The position numbers were made by a program, and so were the translations under genes. Shown piece after piece: positions 35,946 through 44,264 of a stretch of 64,000 nucleotides of DNA (its first letter is position 1; each line of letters begins with the position of its first letter). The stretch comes from Spirochaetota bacterium. Its GTDB lineage: Bacteria; Spirochaetota; Brachyspiria; Brachyspirales; JACRPF01. The notes beneath the pieces were generated by a model. It was given only the letters and a program-made list of their open reading frames with translations. It did no database searches and had not been told where the DNA came from. The stretch covers positions 48,454 through 112,453 of the forward strand of contig JBBTBY010000013.1 in assembly GCA_038043445.1 (NCBI GenBank). The letters run 5' to 3'.

Positions 35946-35973
35946 TTGACGGTCTCTGTCGGCAGGATATACT
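35946..35973 (+). promoter_or_regulatory. Promoter TTGACG-N16-TATACTGTC before the oxidoreductase gene
   Basis: -35 TTGACG (35946-35951), 16-nt spacer, -10 TATACT (35968-35973) followed by GTC. The next ATG is 8 nt downstream at 35982 and starts a mini-ORF. Confidence 0.65.
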
Positions 35974-35981
35974 GTCTGGCC

Positions 35982-36032
35982 ATGGCAGCGGTATCGACAC
36001 TGAAGAGACCGGCCATTATTATTCCTGGATGA
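35982..36032 (+). CDS. Leaderless mini-ORF (possible leader peptide) before the Gfo/Idh gene
   Basis: 16 codons plus stop (MAAVSTLKRPAIIIPG). The ATG is 8 nt after the -10, and the stop is 10 nt before the ATG of the oxidoreductase at 36043. Third example of this arrangement in the window; coding status unproven. Confidence 0.35.
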   Translation: MAAVSTLKRPAIIIPG

Positions 36033-36042
36033 GGCGGAACAG

Positions 36043-37086
36043 ATGAGAAAAGTGAAGTTCGGGATCATCGGCACCGGCGCTATTGCGCAGATACACGCAA
36101 AGGCGCTTTCGCTCTGCGAGAACGCTGAGCTCGTCCTTGTCTACGACAAAGTGACCGAGCGCGCAGCAGCATTCGCCGCACAGCACGGCTGCCGCGCGGT
36201 TGCAGAATATGAGGAATTCCTCGCATCCGAGATAGAAGCGGTGACCATCGCGACACCGAGCGGGCTGCACGGCGAAGTGGCGATACCCGCGGCACGCGCC
36301 GGCAAGCACATACTTTGCGAGAAACCGCTCGAAGTGACCGTGAGCAAGACCAACGAGCTCGTGCGCGTCTGCGAGAGCAGCAATATACGGCTCTCCGCGG
36401 TGTTCCAGTCGCGCTTCAGCCGCTCGGTGCAGATGATACGCAAAGCGGTGGACGAAGGGCGTTTCGGGCAGCCGGTGCTCGCTGCCGCAAGCGTGCGCTG
36501 GTTCCGTACGCCGGAATACTACGGGAATGCCACCTGGCGCGGGACATGGGCGCTCGACGGCGGCGGTGCGCTCATGAACCAGGGCATTCACACCGTGGAC
36601 CTTCTGCTCTATTTCAACGGCGACGTATCGGAAGTGACCGGACGCATCGCGCGGCTTTTGCACCGGAATATCGAGGTCGAGGATACAGTGGTCGCCATGC
36701 TCAAATTCAAGAACAATTCGCTCGGCACCATCGAGGCGAGCACGGCCTGTGCGCCCGGATTCCCGCGCCGTGTCGAGCTCTCGGGCACCGACGGCAGCGT
36801 TCTGCTTGAGGACGACAAGATCATTCGCTGGCAGTTCAAAAAAGAATTGCCCGGGGATGACGAGATCCGCAGGATAGGTCTTGCGGGCGAGGGTATGTAC
36901 GGCGGCTCGGGCGACCCCGCGGCGATATCGTACGAAGGTCACCGGCGCCAGATAGCCGAACTCGCCGATGCGATACTGAACGCGCAGCATCTTACTACGC
37001 CGGGGGCGGAAGGCAAACGGGCGGTGGAGCTCATCTGCGCGGTGTATGAATCAGCACGCACCGGCACGACGATCAAATTCCTTTGA
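36043..37086 (+). CDS. Gfo/Idh/MocA-family sugar oxidoreductase
   Basis: 347 residues. The N-terminal Rossmann motif is KFGIIGTGAIAQIHAKALS (GxGxxA), and the family motif EKPLEVTV (EKP) follows near residue 95. The dimerisation domain includes WRGTWALDGGGALMNQGIHTVD (in parts), with the Gly-rich segment and the conserved His of the active site. It should oxidise or epimerise a sugar or inositol with NAD(P). The downstream glycosyltransferase start overlaps its stop (TGATG), so the two are coupled. Confidence 0.93.
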   Translation: MRKVKFGIIGTGAIAQIHAKALSLCENAELVLVYDKVTERAAAFAAQHGCRAVAEYEEFLASEIEAVTIATPSGLHGEVAIPAARAGKHILCEKPLEVTVSKTNELVRVCESSNIRLSAVFQSRFSRSVQMIRKAVDEGRFGQPVLAAASVRWFRTPEYYGNATWRGTWALDGGGALMNQGIHTVDLLLYFNGDVSEVTGRIARLLHRNIEVEDTVVAMLKFKNNSLGTIEASTACAPGFPRRVELSGTDGSVLLEDDKIIRWQFKKELPGDDEIRRIGLAGEGMYGGSGDPAAISYEGHRRQIAELADAILNAQHLTTPGAEGKRAVELICAVYESARTGTTIKFL

Positions 37087-38102
37087 TGAAAAACGTAATG
37101 AATACGTCTCGTTCTGGACGACCACCCCGCGTCACCTTCATCATCCCGCATCGCGAGACGGAATCCATCGATAATGTGCTTCGCTGTGTACGCGCGCTCG
37201 ATCATCCGCAGAAGAGCATCGAAGTGCTCGCGGTGAGCGGGGATCAGCCGTCGGTGCAGAGGAACGCCTGCATACGGAAAGCGAAAGGCGAAATCGTCTA
37301 TTTCCTCGATAACGATTCCGAGGTGCACGCCGGCAACATCACGCATGCCGTTTCGCTTTTTCAGAAGGACGAGCGCATAGCCGTCGTCGGCGGGCCTGCC
37401 GAACCGAAAGAGAGCGATACAGCGATACAGAAGGTCTTTTCGTTCTGTCTCTGTTCGCCGTTCGGTGCGGGACCGGTGAGGAGCCGCTATCACGCGGAGG
37501 GCGATGTCCGCGAGACCACCGACCGCGAGCTCATACTCTGTAATCTTCTCGTGCGGAAAAAGGTCCTCGATACGGTCGGCGTGTTCAACGAAGCGTTCTA
37601 TCCCAACGAGGAGAACGAGCTCATGGACCGCATACGCGATGCCGGTTACGCGCTCTATTATCATCCGCGTGTCGCGGTCAGACGAAGCCCGCGCACCGAT
37701 ATGCGCTCGTTCGTGAAGATGCTCCTCAATTACGGCCGCGGGCGATTCCAGCAGTTCATCCACGCGCCGCGCATCTTGAACGTGATGTTCTTCATCCCGC
37801 TCGGTTTCGTCCTGTATCTTGCATCGCTTGCCGCGCTGCCGTTCGCGACGGTGCTTTCCCCCTATGCGCTCATCTATCTCGCGCCGCTCGGTCTCTATGC
37901 GCTCTTCCTCACGGCGGCGGCGTTCTCGGCACTTCCCTCGATACGGAAACTTTCTTTCAGCATCCTTGCCGTTCCGTTCGTGTTCTTCGCCATACATGCC
38001 GGATACGGCGTGGGGATAATCTGGGGTTTCATCCGCCTGTTCCGGAAAAGAAAAATGAGCGCACATTTCAAGATCCGCACGGTGAAGGCCTTCAGCCGGT
38101 AA
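37086..38102 (+). CDS. Membrane-associated family 2 glycosyltransferase
   Basis: 338 residues. The GT2 fold begins with RVTFIIPHRETESIDNVLRC, and a DxD-like motif is FLDNDSEVH (about residue 80). The acceptor-side motif is FYPNEENELMDRIRDAGYAL. The C-terminal third has three or so membrane helices (VMFFIPLGFVLYLASLAALPF and AILAVPFVFF-type stretches). It would transfer a sugar from an activated donor at the cytoplasmic membrane face, for a surface glycan or glycolipid. Translation is probably coupled to the oxidoreductase. Confidence 0.9.
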   Translation: MKNVMNTSRSGRPPRVTFIIPHRETESIDNVLRCVRALDHPQKSIEVLAVSGDQPSVQRNACIRKAKGEIVYFLDNDSEVHAGNITHAVSLFQKDERIAVVGGPAEPKESDTAIQKVFSFCLCSPFGAGPVRSRYHAEGDVRETTDRELILCNLLVRKKVLDTVGVFNEAFYPNEENELMDRIRDAGYALYYHPRVAVRRSPRTDMRSFVKMLLNYGRGRFQQFIHAPRILNVMFFIPLGFVLYLASLAALPFATVLSPYALIYLAPLGLYALFLTAAAFSALPSIRKLSFSILAVPFVFFAIHAGYGVGIIWGFIRLFRKRKMSAHFKIRTVKAFSR

Positions 38103-38119
38103 GAAGCATGGGGCATGCG

Positions 38120-38884
38120 CTATACGCCCATATCGCCGCCGCGGCGACGGTAATGGAGCGGTGATACGCCTATCATCTGCTTGAATGTCCTGCTGAAATG
38201 ATACTGGTCGGCGAAACAGAAGCGTTCCGCGATATCGGCTATCGGCATATCCGTACGGGAGAGGAGCCCGCAGGCGGCCTCGACCTTCAAACGCGTGAAA
38301 TACTTCATCGGCGAAAGACCGGTCGTCTTGCGGAACACGCGTATGAAATAGGAACTGTCAAGACCCGCACGACGTGCGAGCGCGGCAAGGCTCGTACGCT
38401 GCGTGAGCGAACGGTGGAGTACTGCGAGCGCTTCCTCGATGCGCGGCTCGGCGGCGAACATCCGTGATGCATCATCGCCGAGGCTGTAGAGGAACGATAT
38501 GAACAGATGGATGCCGGAGAGCGCGGTCATCCGTGTCGATGATGACGCCTTCATGCGCACCGTTTCAAAGAAGAAGCGCTTCCCTTCACCGAGATCGAAC
38601 GATCGCTTTGCGAGGAGCGTATCGATATGTCCCTTAAGCTCGCGTTCCTCCGCATCGAGCGAGAAGAGTATGAGGTACTGCACGAGCGTGCGGCGTTCGT
38701 CATAGATGACCGTATGCGATTCATAGGGTGCGGTGAAGAACGAACTGCCGGGTGTCAGCGATCGGACAGTGCCGCGCATGGACACGGAACAGTCACCGGA
38801 AACGATGTAACGTAATTCATAGGCGTCATGGAAATGGGCGTTGCGTGAGGCGCCTTCGTACATAACGATGCGCTGTATCTTCAT
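38120..38884 (-). CDS. AraC-family transcriptional regulator
   Basis: 254 residues. A cupin N terminus (HFHDAYELRYIVSGDCSVSM and SSFFTAPYESHTVIYDE) precedes the AraC double helix-turn-helix (TSLAALARRAGLDSSYFIRVFRK in parts, and MPIADIAERFCFADQYHFSRTFKQMIG in parts). It starts 9 nt after the stop of a small unknown gene and is probably co-transcribed from the promoter at 39207-39235. It is convergent with the glycosyltransferase gene. Its targets are not evident. Confidence 0.9.
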   Translation of the reverse strand: MKIQRIVMYEGASRNAHFHDAYELRYIVSGDCSVSMRGTVRSLTPGSSFFTAPYESHTVIYDERRTLVQYLILFSLDAEERELKGHIDTLLAKRSFDLGEGKRFFFETVRMKASSSTRMTALSGIHLFISFLYSLGDDASRMFAAEPRIEEALAVLHRSLTQRTSLAALARRAGLDSSYFIRVFRKTTGLSPMKYFTRLKVEAACGLLSRTDMPIADIAERFCFADQYHFSRTFKQMIGVSPLHYRRRGGDMGV

Positions 38885-38893
38885 GGGCGGCGG

Positions 38894-39160
38894 TCAGCGG
38901 GAAAGGTCGCGCTTGCGTCCAAAATCGTCCGTTTCACGCCTGTTCTGCTTCGCTTTTTCAATATCATCGCCACTGGCAATGCGTACATACATCACTTCAT
39001 CCCATTCGAGCAATACCTTGAGAACGCGGAAATTCCCGTCCTTGTCCTGATATATGTCGTTCCATTCGTATTTGCTCTCGGAAAGGCAGCCGATGAACGA
39101 GTGCATAAGGTACGCGCGCAGTTCGGTATCATTGGCGCGGATGACATGCGGTAATTCCAT
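38894..39160 (-). CDS. Small protein of unknown function upstream of an AraC gene
   Basis: 88 residues, mixed charge, with the segments ELPHVIRANDTELRAYLMHS and FRVLKVLLEWDEVMYVRIAS followed by a very basic/acidic tail. No family is recognised and no signal peptide is present, so it is probably cytoplasmic. The start ATG at 39160 has a GGGGGA ribosome binding site, and a promoter lies upstream. It shares a transcript with the AraC regulator at 38120-38884. Confidence 0.65.
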   Translation of the reverse strand: MELPHVIRANDTELRAYLMHSFIGCLSESKYEWNDIYQDKDGNFRVLKVLLEWDEVMYVRIASGDDIEKAKQNRRETDDFGRKRDLSR

Positions 39161-39206
39161 TGCATCCCCCGAGGGAGAATCTTCCTTCTGGTCTCGTAAC
39201 AGATGC

Positions 39207-39235
39207 AGTATACCCTATATGCCCGGTTAGGGCAA
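39207..39235 (-). promoter_or_regulatory. Promoter of the small protein and AraC pair
   Basis: Minus strand: -35 TTGCCC (39230-39235), 17-nt spacer, -10 TATACT (39207-39212). The leader to the ATG at 39160 is about 40 nt with a ribosome binding site. Confidence 0.55.
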
Positions 39236-39300
39236 TCGCCTTCGCCCATGATCGCATCCCTCGGTTCCACCTGGATGTTCACCCTTGGCACCCAATCCTT

Positions 39301-39450
39301 CTTACGTAAGAACCAAATATAACCACCAAGACGCAAAGACACCAAGAGAATTAACGAGATGATCGTTCACCCTGATGGGTTATGTTGCCAGACTGTTGCC
39401 TATGCAAAAATATTCATCTTCTTCGTGTCTTAGCGGTCATTCTTACGAGA
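39301..39450. repeat. Imperfect inverted-repeat element of about 150 bp
   Basis: The left end reads CGTAAGAACC followed by ACCACCAAGACGCAAAGAC. The right end, read on the complement, is CGTAAGAATGACCGCTAAGAC then ACGAAGAAG. The arms pair imperfectly, with a spacer of about 60 nt and no open frame in between. It resembles small non-autonomous repeats (MITE-like) or decayed multicopy intergenic repeats. It occupies most of the 380-nt gap between 39160 and 39541. Confidence 0.45.
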
Positions 39451-39472
39451 TCTTTTCGCGGCACAGCGGAAT

Positions 39473-39501
39473 TTGACTTCTGAGGGTAATATGACTATAT
39501 T
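39473..39501 (+). promoter_or_regulatory. Promoter of the seven-gene sugar operon
   Basis: -35 TTGACT (39473-39478), 17-nt spacer, -10 TATATT (39496-39501). The ATG of the first gene is at 39541, with AAGGAG upstream. The -10 and the predicted start site are covered by a 20-bp palindrome. Confidence 0.7.
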
Positions 39502-39516
39502 GTATCGATACAATAT
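39497..39516. promoter_or_regulatory. 20-bp palindromic operator over the -10 of the sugar operon
   Basis: Perfect palindrome ATATTGTATCGATACAATAT. The core TTGTATCGATACAA resembles sites of GntR-family repressors. It overlaps the -10 element, so bound protein would block transcription. No GntR-type gene is in the window; the regulator must be encoded elsewhere. Confidence 0.65.
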
Positions 39517-39540
39517 GTAATATTGCACAAGGAGATGCCC

Positions 39541-40575
39541 ATGGCCATCCGGGAAACGGCGATCAGTTACTACGGGATGTCATATGTAGAGCATGCCGAG
39601 CGGGATTTCGCTGAAATGGTGGGTCACGGCTGCACCACGGTGATACTCGCCATAACCGAATTCGACCTCGATTTCTGGTCCCCCTCGATACCGAAGATAG
39701 TCGATGCGGCGAAGAAAAAAGGGCTGCGCGTGCTCCTTGACCCCTGGGGTATCGGCAAGTATTTCGGGGGTGAACAGGTAAGTCTTTTCCTGCAGAACAA
39801 CATCCATCACCGGCAGGTATCGGCCTTCACCGGCGAAACGCTCCCGCATGCCTGTTTCAACACGAATTCCTTCCGCGATTACTTCCGCAATTTCTGTCTC
39901 AAGCTCGCCCGTGAGACCGATGCCGACGGCTTTTTCTGGGATGAGCCGCATTACGCCCTCCCGAAATCCTACGCATCCATCACCGGCGGCGCGGGTGACG
40001 ACTGGGCCTGCCGCTGCCCCGAATGCATGAAGAAATTCGAAGCGTATTACGGATATGAGATGCCGCGCATCATGAACGACGATGTAAAGCAGTTCCGCTG
40101 GCGAGAGGCGCTTTTCATCCTTGAAGATACATCGCGTCTTATAAAACAGATCAACCCGAAGTCGGAGATAACCTGCTGCGTTCACGCGACGATGAACACC
40201 TATTATGTCACCGAGCAGCGCGGGTATGATAATTGGGATATGGTCGCTTCATCGCCGTATTTCGATGTGTTCTCAACGACCATCATTGCGTGGGAACTGC
40301 CGATGCGTTTTTTCCGCGAGATAACCGCGCGGACGGTCGCTGCGGCGAAGAAATACAATAAGAAGTCCGAGCGCTGGATAATGAACTATTTCAAACAGCC
40401 GGAGGATTTTAAGCAGATGGACGAGGTCGTCGATCTTTACGCCACGCTCGGTACCGACCGCCTGGCTGCCTGGACATATCGCGGCGGTTACGGCACATCG
40501 CTTGCCGCGCCGGATGCGCTGAAACTCTGGGATCGCCTCGGTGAGAACTATAAACGCGTACTGAAAAGAAAATAG
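39541..40575 (+). CDS. TIM-barrel glycoside-hydrolase-like protein
   Basis: 344 residues. The ATG at 39541 is chosen because AAGGAG ends 6 nt upstream; earlier in-frame starts overlap that site. There is no signal peptide, so the protein is cytoplasmic. Segments such as GCTTVILAITEFDLDFWSPS, ADGFFWDEPHYALPKSYAS and RWIMNYFKQPEDFKQMDEV are arranged as in (beta/alpha)8 glycosidase-like proteins. The FWDEPH motif may hold a catalytic acid. A CRCPECMKKFEAYYG knuckle follows, as in many uncharacterised sugar-active barrel proteins. It is the first gene of the operon and probably acts on an imported oligosaccharide; activity is unproven. Confidence 0.75.
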   Translation: MAIRETAISYYGMSYVEHAERDFAEMVGHGCTTVILAITEFDLDFWSPSIPKIVDAAKKKGLRVLLDPWGIGKYFGGEQVSLFLQNNIHHRQVSAFTGETLPHACFNTNSFRDYFRNFCLKLARETDADGFFWDEPHYALPKSYASITGGAGDDWACRCPECMKKFEAYYGYEMPRIMNDDVKQFRWREALFILEDTSRLIKQINPKSEITCCVHATMNTYYVTEQRGYDNWDMVASSPYFDVFSTTIIAWELPMRFFREITARTVAAAKKYNKKSERWIMNYFKQPEDFKQMDEVVDLYATLGTDRLAAWTYRGGYGTSLAAPDALKLWDRLGENYKRVLKRK

Positions 40576-40590
40576 GATAGGGAGGACAGC

Positions 40591-41364
40591 ATGTTCGATT
40601 TTTCAAAGCTCGTAAAGACCGATGCACGATACATCGATGCCATCATGAAGAACATCTACGAGGTCGAGGAAAAGCAGATCGACAATATCATCAAGGCCGC
40701 ACAGATGATGGCGGACGCGATCAAGGAGGACCGGCTCCTCCATGTCTACGGCGGCGGCGGACACACTACGCTCGTCATGGCGGAAGTGTTCTTCCGTGCG
40801 GGCGGCTTCGCCTGCATCAATCCGATCATGGACATCGGCATATCGACCTGGAACAATGCGCTTAAATATCTTGAGATGGAGCGTACCGAGAATTACGGAG
40901 CGAGCCTCGTGCGCTACTATCGGCTCAAGAAGGACGATGTGTTCATCATCTTCCATAACATCGGCGTGAACCCGACGACCATCGATGCGGTGCTTGAGGC
41001 GAAGAAGGCGGGCGCGAAGGTCATCGCCATATCATCGAGCCATTGGCAGAACGGTCTTCCGAAGGATCATTTCCTACGGCACTCGAGCAAGAAGAATCTT
41101 TTCGAGCTTGCGGATATATGCATCGACGATTATAATCCATTGGGTGACGCTGTCGTGAAATTCGATCAGATGGACATTCCCATCGCGCCGGTATCGAACA
41201 TTGTTGATTTCTATATCGCGCATCGGCTGGAGATAGAAACGGTGAAGATACTTCTTGCCGCGGGCATAGAGCCGCCGATGTGGAAGAGCGCGAACGTGCC
41301 GGGCGGCGACGCGTACAATGCGAAGCTTATCGAGAAGTATAATTCACGGATCAAGAGTCTTTAG
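40591..41364 (+). CDS. SIS-domain sugar-phosphate isomerase-like protein
   Basis: 257 residues. A helical N terminus is followed by a SIS domain: HVYGGGGHTTLVMAEVFFRAGG is the phosphosugar-binding region, then VFIIFHNIGVNPTTIDAVLEA and AKVIAISSSHWQ. The layout matches SIS proteins of about 250 residues that bind the phosphate of a (N-acetyl)amino sugar and isomerise it or act as etherases. It begins 15 nt after the glycosidase-like gene. Cytoplasmic. Confidence 0.88.
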   Translation: MFDFSKLVKTDARYIDAIMKNIYEVEEKQIDNIIKAAQMMADAIKEDRLLHVYGGGGHTTLVMAEVFFRAGGFACINPIMDIGISTWNNALKYLEMERTENYGASLVRYYRLKKDDVFIIFHNIGVNPTTIDAVLEAKKAGAKVIAISSSHWQNGLPKDHFLRHSSKKNLFELADICIDDYNPLGDAVVKFDQMDIPIAPVSNIVDFYIAHRLEIETVKILLAAGIEPPMWKSANVPGGDAYNAKLIEKYNSRIKSL

Positions 41365-41421
41365 GCATGGATGGTGTTTCAGAAAGGAATGAAGTCGCAC
41401 GCGACATGCGGGAGTACGATA

Positions 41422-44247
41422 GTGAAAAAAGCATATACGCTCATCGCGGTATTGGCCGTTTTGACCATGACCGGTAATGCCGCGGATATCATCGCACGCT
41501 GGACATTCGATACGCGCGAGAATCTCACGGTGCACGATACGACCGGAAAACACAACGGGAGCATCGTCGGTTTTATCGATGCACTGGTGATAGAAAAGGG
41601 TATTGACGGGAATGCGTATCAATTTGACGAGGGTAAGGTCTACGTCGAAGTGCCCTCCGCTCCCGGGATATCGGTCGTGAACGATTTCACCTTTTCGTGC
41701 GTAATAAAACCCTTCGACGTCGCAGGATATCGGACCATTTTCTGGAAAGGCGACCGCAGGAAAAAGCCGGAGGCGGTGCAGTACTATCTCAATCTGCGCG
41801 ACGGCAAGGTCGAGTTCAAAGCAAAAAAAACCGACGGCAGCTGGGTGTCATGGGTCACTGTCGATGTGTGCACCTACCCTGAACGTTGGGCGGCAATAAC
41901 CATGACATTCAAGGACGGCATATGCGTTATCTACGTCAATGGCGTAAAGCGAAAGACAAATATCCCTCCCGATACTGCCGGGGGACTCTCGGAACTGGTC
42001 GCATGCGATCACCCGCTCTATTTCGGCACCGCGCAGGGGGCAGGAGGCTCGCCGGCGTATAATTTCCGCGGACTGATCGATGAGATCATGATACGGAACG
42101 GCACCGATATCGACGCGGAGATGGCGCGTATACCGGTGCTTGCCGCGACCATTCTTGCCGATACGCTCCGTGAAAGCAGCCAGGACATGCGCATGGCCGC
42201 AGATGAAAGCAGACGCGTTCTAAAGGAAATGGAGCGTTATAAGGCTTTGAGGGATAGTGTTGCCGCCCCGGTCATTTCCGGAGCATCATCAGTGAGGGGG
42301 AATTGTGTTGCATCACTTTCAGCGATCAATGAATTCAGCGCGAATGATCTTTCCGCGATAGCAAAGTCGGCCGGTGTGCAGGTACCTCCCGCTGTATCGC
42401 TGCCAACGCAAGCAGATGTGCGCACAGTGAAGGCATCGCTCGAGGACTTGGCGGTGTATGCAGAAGCGTTCTCAGCCCGAACGAAAGACCTTTCTTCTGC
42501 TGCGGCGTCCATCGCACGATCGTTCTCATCTCATGCGGATAACGCATCGGACGCAGCCGCGAAGATATTTGAATCTGATGAAACGATCCGCACATCCGTA
42601 TCAGCATTTCATTCGTCATACCGTGACTGGCTTCTGCAGACAAAGCGCACGGTCCGTGAGTCGCGGTATTTCGATGCGGAGGCGCTGTTCGCAATGCTGC
42701 CGGTCCACTCGGGCGTGACCATTCTTCGAACGCCGGATATACTTGGTTCCCTTACCGACGTTCCTGAGAAAGCGGTCATCACACTTGCCCGGAATGAATA
42801 CGAGGGATTTCAGCTGCTCCTGGCCCCCAACCCCGGCGGCGGTTCTGTCGATGGAGTGACGATGACGGTTGGTGCATTCACGCACAGCACGGGTTCAGGG
42901 ACGCTTACGGATATCGCTATTGCTCCCATGAAAACGATAGACAACAGTACAAGCAAAGCAGCAGTTCGATACCGCGGGCCGGTGTATGATATCATCAAGG
43001 ACGGGGTCGAAACCTATGCCATTCCTGCGAAGTCACCGCTTTGCGCGTATGTCCGTATCCACGCCGATGGGCGCACAAAAGCCGGGCTCTATCGCGGGAC
43101 TATCACAGCGGTAAAAGGCGGTTTTTCACGCACGGTGGCGGTAGAGGTGACCGTGTACGACTTCACGCTTCCGCAGAAGAGCGCGCTCAAGGTCGCGTTC
43201 AGTTTTTTCGAGCACTTCTACAGGAATTGGTACGGGTATACTGCGCTTTCCGAGGAACAGCAGCTTTCCGTCTATCAGTTCCTGATGAAGTACCGCATCA
43301 CGCCGAACAATATTTACAGCAAGGATGTATCCCCGTCCGTTGATATGCTGTCGAAACTGCCGGCCGCGAATTTCTGTACGCTCGGTTATTTCGCGTCAAA
43401 AAAACCGCTGTCAGATGAAGAACTGACGAAACTATCGCAGGAATACGGCGAAAAGCTTGCTGCATTGAAAGCCGCGGGAGTCGCAGAAAAGGACGCATAC
43501 CTTTATTGCTACGACGAGTTCGGTGTACAAACGATGTACGATCGCGATTCGGCACGCATGTTCTGCGAACGGCTTCGCAGGGACCACCCCGGCATAAAGC
43601 TGATGCAGACATCCGTGCCGGCGCCGCCCTTTGACAAATATTTCAATGTGTGGGTGCCGCCATTCGAGGTATTCGAACTCATGAAGCCGGAGTATCGCAC
43701 CGCCGACAATGAACTCTGGTGGTATTGGGTAAGCGCGCCCGATCCGTTCCCCAGTTTCGATCTCGGTTTCCCGATGCACAATTCGCGCATGCTCATGCTT
43801 CTCGGTTTCAAATACAATATTGAAGGCTGTCTCTACTGGAGCATAAATCGCGAGTGGTCGGACAATGTGAAGAATGCAGCAACATGGGTCGATGGTGAAT
43901 GGGACGGTCGGTACGTCAATGTGATCACCGGCGGGGCGAACGCGCAGTGCGGGCAGGGCAATATGGTCTATCCCGGCCCCGAGGGACGCATATGGCCGTC
44001 GCTCCGGTTCGAGAATATGCGCGACGGCATCGAGGATTACGATTATTGCGCAATGCTCAAGTTGCTTTTGGCGGAGATAAAAAGCGGTAAGCGCCCGGCA
44101 TTCGCTTCGCGCGTGAAGGAGATAGAAGCGCTCGTGGCGATGCCGGACGAGGTGATCAAATCTACAAGTGATTGGACGAAAGAACCGGCCGTGCTCGGCG
44201 CGTACCGCGAAAAGGTCGCACGCATGATCGAAACGATCACGAAATAA
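41422..44247 (+). CDS. Secreted LamG plus DUF4091 glycoside-hydrolase-like protein
   Basis: 941 residues from a GTG at 41422, chosen because GGGAG lies 7 nt upstream and the product then starts with a signal peptide (KKAYTLIAVLAVLTMTGNAA). Residues about 20-225 form a LamG/concanavalin-like domain (IARWTFDTRENLTVHDTTGK, YFGTAQGAGGSPAYNFRGLIDE). A helical spacer follows (about 250-430). The C-terminal 480 residues form a DUF4091/GH123-like region with CYDEFGVQTMYDR, GFKYNIEGCLYWSINRE and the conserved ending RFENMRDGIEDYDYCAMLK. GH123 enzymes act on N-acetylgalactosaminides. The enzyme is probably exported and cuts the substrate that the rest of the operon processes. Confidence 0.85.
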   Translation: MKKAYTLIAVLAVLTMTGNAADIIARWTFDTRENLTVHDTTGKHNGSIVGFIDALVIEKGIDGNAYQFDEGKVYVEVPSAPGISVVNDFTFSCVIKPFDVAGYRTIFWKGDRRKKPEAVQYYLNLRDGKVEFKAKKTDGSWVSWVTVDVCTYPERWAAITMTFKDGICVIYVNGVKRKTNIPPDTAGGLSELVACDHPLYFGTAQGAGGSPAYNFRGLIDEIMIRNGTDIDAEMARIPVLAATILADTLRESSQDMRMAADESRRVLKEMERYKALRDSVAAPVISGASSVRGNCVASLSAINEFSANDLSAIAKSAGVQVPPAVSLPTQADVRTVKASLEDLAVYAEAFSARTKDLSSAAASIARSFSSHADNASDAAAKIFESDETIRTSVSAFHSSYRDWLLQTKRTVRESRYFDAEALFAMLPVHSGVTILRTPDILGSLTDVPEKAVITLARNEYEGFQLLLAPNPGGGSVDGVTMTVGAFTHSTGSGTLTDIAIAPMKTIDNSTSKAAVRYRGPVYDIIKDGVETYAIPAKSPLCAYVRIHADGRTKAGLYRGTITAVKGGFSRTVAVEVTVYDFTLPQKSALKVAFSFFEHFYRNWYGYTALSEEQQLSVYQFLMKYRITPNNIYSKDVSPSVDMLSKLPAANFCTLGYFASKKPLSDEELTKLSQEYGEKLAALKAAGVAEKDAYLYCYDEFGVQTMYDRDSARMFCERLRRDHPGIKLMQTSVPAPPFDKYFNVWVPPFEVFELMKPEYRTADNELWWYWVSAPDPFPSFDLGFPMHNSRMLMLLGFKYNIEGCLYWSINREWSDNVKNAATWVDGEWDGRYVNVITGGANAQCGQGNMVYPGPEGRIWPSLRFENMRDGIEDYDYCAMLKLLLAEIKSGKRPAFASRVKEIEALVAMPDEVIKSTSDWTKEPAVLGAYREKVARMIETITK

Positions 44248-44264
44248 TCGAAAGGAGCATTCGT

